Shown here one piece after another: positions 62,500-64,000 of a stretch of DNA of 64,000 nucleotides; within the stretch, counting starts at the first letter, position 1; each line of letters opens with the position of its first letter. The position numbers and the translations under genes are program-made. This DNA is from Planctomycetaceae bacterium (GTDB lineage Bacteria > Planctomycetota > Planctomycetia > Planctomycetales > Planctomycetaceae): contig PBMZ01000111.1 of the NCBI GenBank assembly GCA_002722955.1, positions 22,319 through 86,318 of the forward strand, written 5' to 3'. The notes beneath the pieces are model-generated. The model had not been told where the DNA came from and did no database searches. It saw only the letters and a program-made list of their open reading frames with translations.

Positions 62500-63627
62500 T
62501 TAGCTCGCCGCTTCCGGCTCGACCGAATTCGACTTGACCTTCCACAAACAGAACAAGATGCCGAGTTCGTACAAGAAGATCAGCGGAATCATCATCATGA
62601 TCATACTCATGGGATCCGCCGGGGTGAGGAACATAGACAGAATCGCAATGACGAGGACCGCTAAGCGGCGTTTTTCTCGATAGTCGCTAGCCTCGAAAAT
62701 CGAAATCCGCTCGAGGAACAACATCACCAGCGGCAGTTGAAAGCTGATGCCGAACATCAAAGGCAACATGATCGCGAAACTAATCCACTCGCTAAGCCGA
62801 ATTTGCGGTTGAACTTCCAGCCACGCGTTGAATCCCAGTAAGAAGTCAAGAATAAACGGGAACACCAAGAAGAAACAAAACAAAGCCCCGCCCATGAAAA
62901 GTCCGATGCTGACCGGTAAGAAGATCCACACAAATTTCTGCTCGTGAGGATACAAGCCAGCAGCGACGAATTGCCAGATTTGATAGAACACCCACGGGCT
63001 CGAAAAAATCAACCCAGCCACCAGCGAGACTTTCAGGAACATCAGAAACGCTTCTTGAACGTTTAATGTCACCGGTTTTTTGATGTCCTCGGAAGTCTTC
63101 TGCCAACCGCGGAAGTGCTCGGACGTAAGTTTCAGAGGCAGGCCTTCCTTTTTGTCCTCGCCTTCTTCGGATTTTTTGTCCTCACCTTCTTCAGTCTTTT
63201 TGTCACCCTCTTTCTTTGGTTCTTCTTTCTCGACTTCGACAGCGGGGTAACGATCAGGATCATATGAATGTAGGGCCGCCGCGATATCAGTTGGATCGAC
63301 GTGGACCGTGATCGTCATGTTCGTCGAGCCTTCGACGATCTCTGACTTCGGTTCCACAGGAGGCTGAAAGAACTTCCAAATGACATCCAAGCCCGTCGAT
63401 GATAGGCCGCTTACGTCATCGGTCGCGCTGTCCAGTTGACCGTGCTCATAAAGGGCATTGTCGATAGGCGCCCGAATGACAGCAATCAGGTTGTGGCCAA
63501 AGAACAGAGTGACCACGACACAAATCACCAGCCCAATGATGGCTTTCCATAGGTGAACTCGGAGCACTTCCAAGTGCTCGCCAAATGTCATTGTGCTGTC
63601 GTCGAATAAGTCTTTTGAGCCGGACAT
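62500..63627 (-). CDS. tatC: Sec-independent protein translocase TatC with large periplasmic insertion
   Basis: Core of the twin-arginine export system. FGEHLEVLRVHLWKAIIG at the N-terminus, the conserved SPWVFYQIWQFVAAGLYPHEQKF with its Glu, and the later helices (FFLVFPFILDFLL, AVLVIAILSMFLTP) all match TatC. Between helix 1 (about 27-47) and helix 2 is an insert of about 140 residues that includes a charged repeat EEGEDKKSEEGEDKKEG; standard TatC has a far shorter loop. GGAGAAGAACA precedes the ATG at 63627. No tatA/tatB gene is adjacent. Several genes in this window (DUF1501, DUF1552) have twin-arginine signals. Confidence 0.94.
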   Translation of the reverse strand: MSGSKDLFDDSTMTFGEHLEVLRVHLWKAIIGLVICVVVTLFFGHNLIAVIRAPIDNALYEHGQLDSATDDVSGLSSTGLDVIWKFFQPPVEPKSEIVEGSTNMTITVHVDPTDIAAALHSYDPDRYPAVEVEKEEPKKEGDKKTEEGEDKKSEEGEDKKEGLPLKLTSEHFRGWQKTSEDIKKPVTLNVQEAFLMFLKVSLVAGLIFSSPWVFYQIWQFVAAGLYPHEQKFVWIFLPVSIGLFMGGALFCFFLVFPFILDFLLGFNAWLEVQPQIRLSEWISFAIMLPLMFGISFQLPLVMLFLERISIFEASDYREKRRLAVLVIAILSMFLTPADPMSMIMMMIPLIFLYELGILFCLWKVKSNSVEPEAAS

Positions 63628-64000
63628 TGTTCTTCTCCGGAATCGTCTCGGTCAGTCAAGCCAACACGAAATCACCGCCAGCCAACGGAAGTCAGGGCTT
63701 CGTGAAACGTCAAAGCAAAACGGACATTTAGCTTGAAGTTTCATCCAGGAGCGGCATGAATGTAGTGGACAAGCTGGCACAGCGGTCGGTTGCCCTTTTG
63801 ACCGCCTATTAAGACGCTCATTGAAAGGAGCAACGCCGGTTGTTTGTAAAGCAGCCAGCAGTCTTCAATATCCACTCGGTTTGCCCGCTAAGAGCAGGAG
63901 AAGTGAGCGGGAAGGAGCATTTCATTCTAGTCAGCCGTGCCCGCAAGTCAACTCGCCTAAAGCCATTTGCGGCGAGTGACCGGTCTCGGTTGCCAGATCC
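63628..64000. other. Upstream region of tatC, window end
   Basis: About 370 bases with no open frame of interest and no RNA gene I can recognise. It must hold the tatC promoter; I could not choose a convincing one. Confidence 0.4.

Noticed and set aside
1..64000. tRNA genes, rRNA, integrase or transposase
   Set aside because: None visible in the gaps I read; the palindromes lack any associated transposase.

Overview
The window is from a planctomycete, most likely a marine member of the Pirellulaceae (Rhodopirellula-like). The evidence is family content: a secreted c-type cytochrome with DUF1549 and DUF1553, a DUF1501 protein, a DUF1592/DUF1552 pair, two large secreted proteins with the planctomycete N-terminal LEDRSLL signature, and many dispersed palindromic intergenic elements. 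Moderate GC and scattered single genes fit this. There is no rRNA, recognisable tRNA, CRISPR array, integrase, transposase or phage gene.

Layout. 0-7.4 kb: a cytochrome c/DUF1549/LamG/DUF1553 protein, then the peptidoglycan cluster murC-murB-ddl, all on the minus strand. 7.4-10.2 kb: an accessory patch with three decayed genes (a small protein with an amber codon, a SUFU-domain protein, a DUF4272-like protein) followed by an intact small membrane protein. 10.3-18 kb: csrA with a strong terminator, a hybrid histidine kinase, a DUF1501 protein, a secreted carboxypeptidase-regulatory-like protein and a DEAD-box RNA helicase. 18.2-29.1 kb: two LEDRSLL/RTX secreted proteins flanking a family 2 glycosyltransferase; the second is frameshifted just after its N-terminal signature. 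29.1-33.7 kb: a TetR regulator divergent from a secreted operon (cytochrome c protein, small secreted protein, beta-propeller protein), with two operator-like palindromes over the operon promoter; the first two operon genes carry frameshifts. 33.7-40.7 kb: YjbQ, a four-gene Yej/Opp-type peptide ABC transporter, an ankyrin protein, a malate/L-lactate dehydrogenase family enzyme and a small conserved protein. 41.1-45.4 kb: the DUF1592-DUF1552 operon and rpsT. 45.5-49.2 kb: bioB, a sugar-type ABC permease and a SolA-like FAD oxidase in tight series. 49.2-55.2 kb: an ABC-2-type membrane protein, a PduO-type cobalamin adenosyltransferase, an M81/MlrC protein and an atypical Nramp-like transporter. 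55.2-63.6 kb: glnD, a GDPD-DUF885 fusion, a PQQ-type beta-propeller lipoprotein and tatC with a long charged insertion.

Most genes are ordinary planctomycete chromosomal genes. The parts worth a second look are the decayed immunity-like patch at 7.9-9.7 kb, the TetR-controlled secreted operon at 29.1-33.7 kb with its overlapping operators and clustered frameshifts, the two LEDRSLL/RTX proteins, the GDPD-DUF885 fusion, the divergent Nramp-like protein, and a varied set of intergenic palindromes, some of which lie in divergent promoter regions. I did not find a clear new defence or mobile system.
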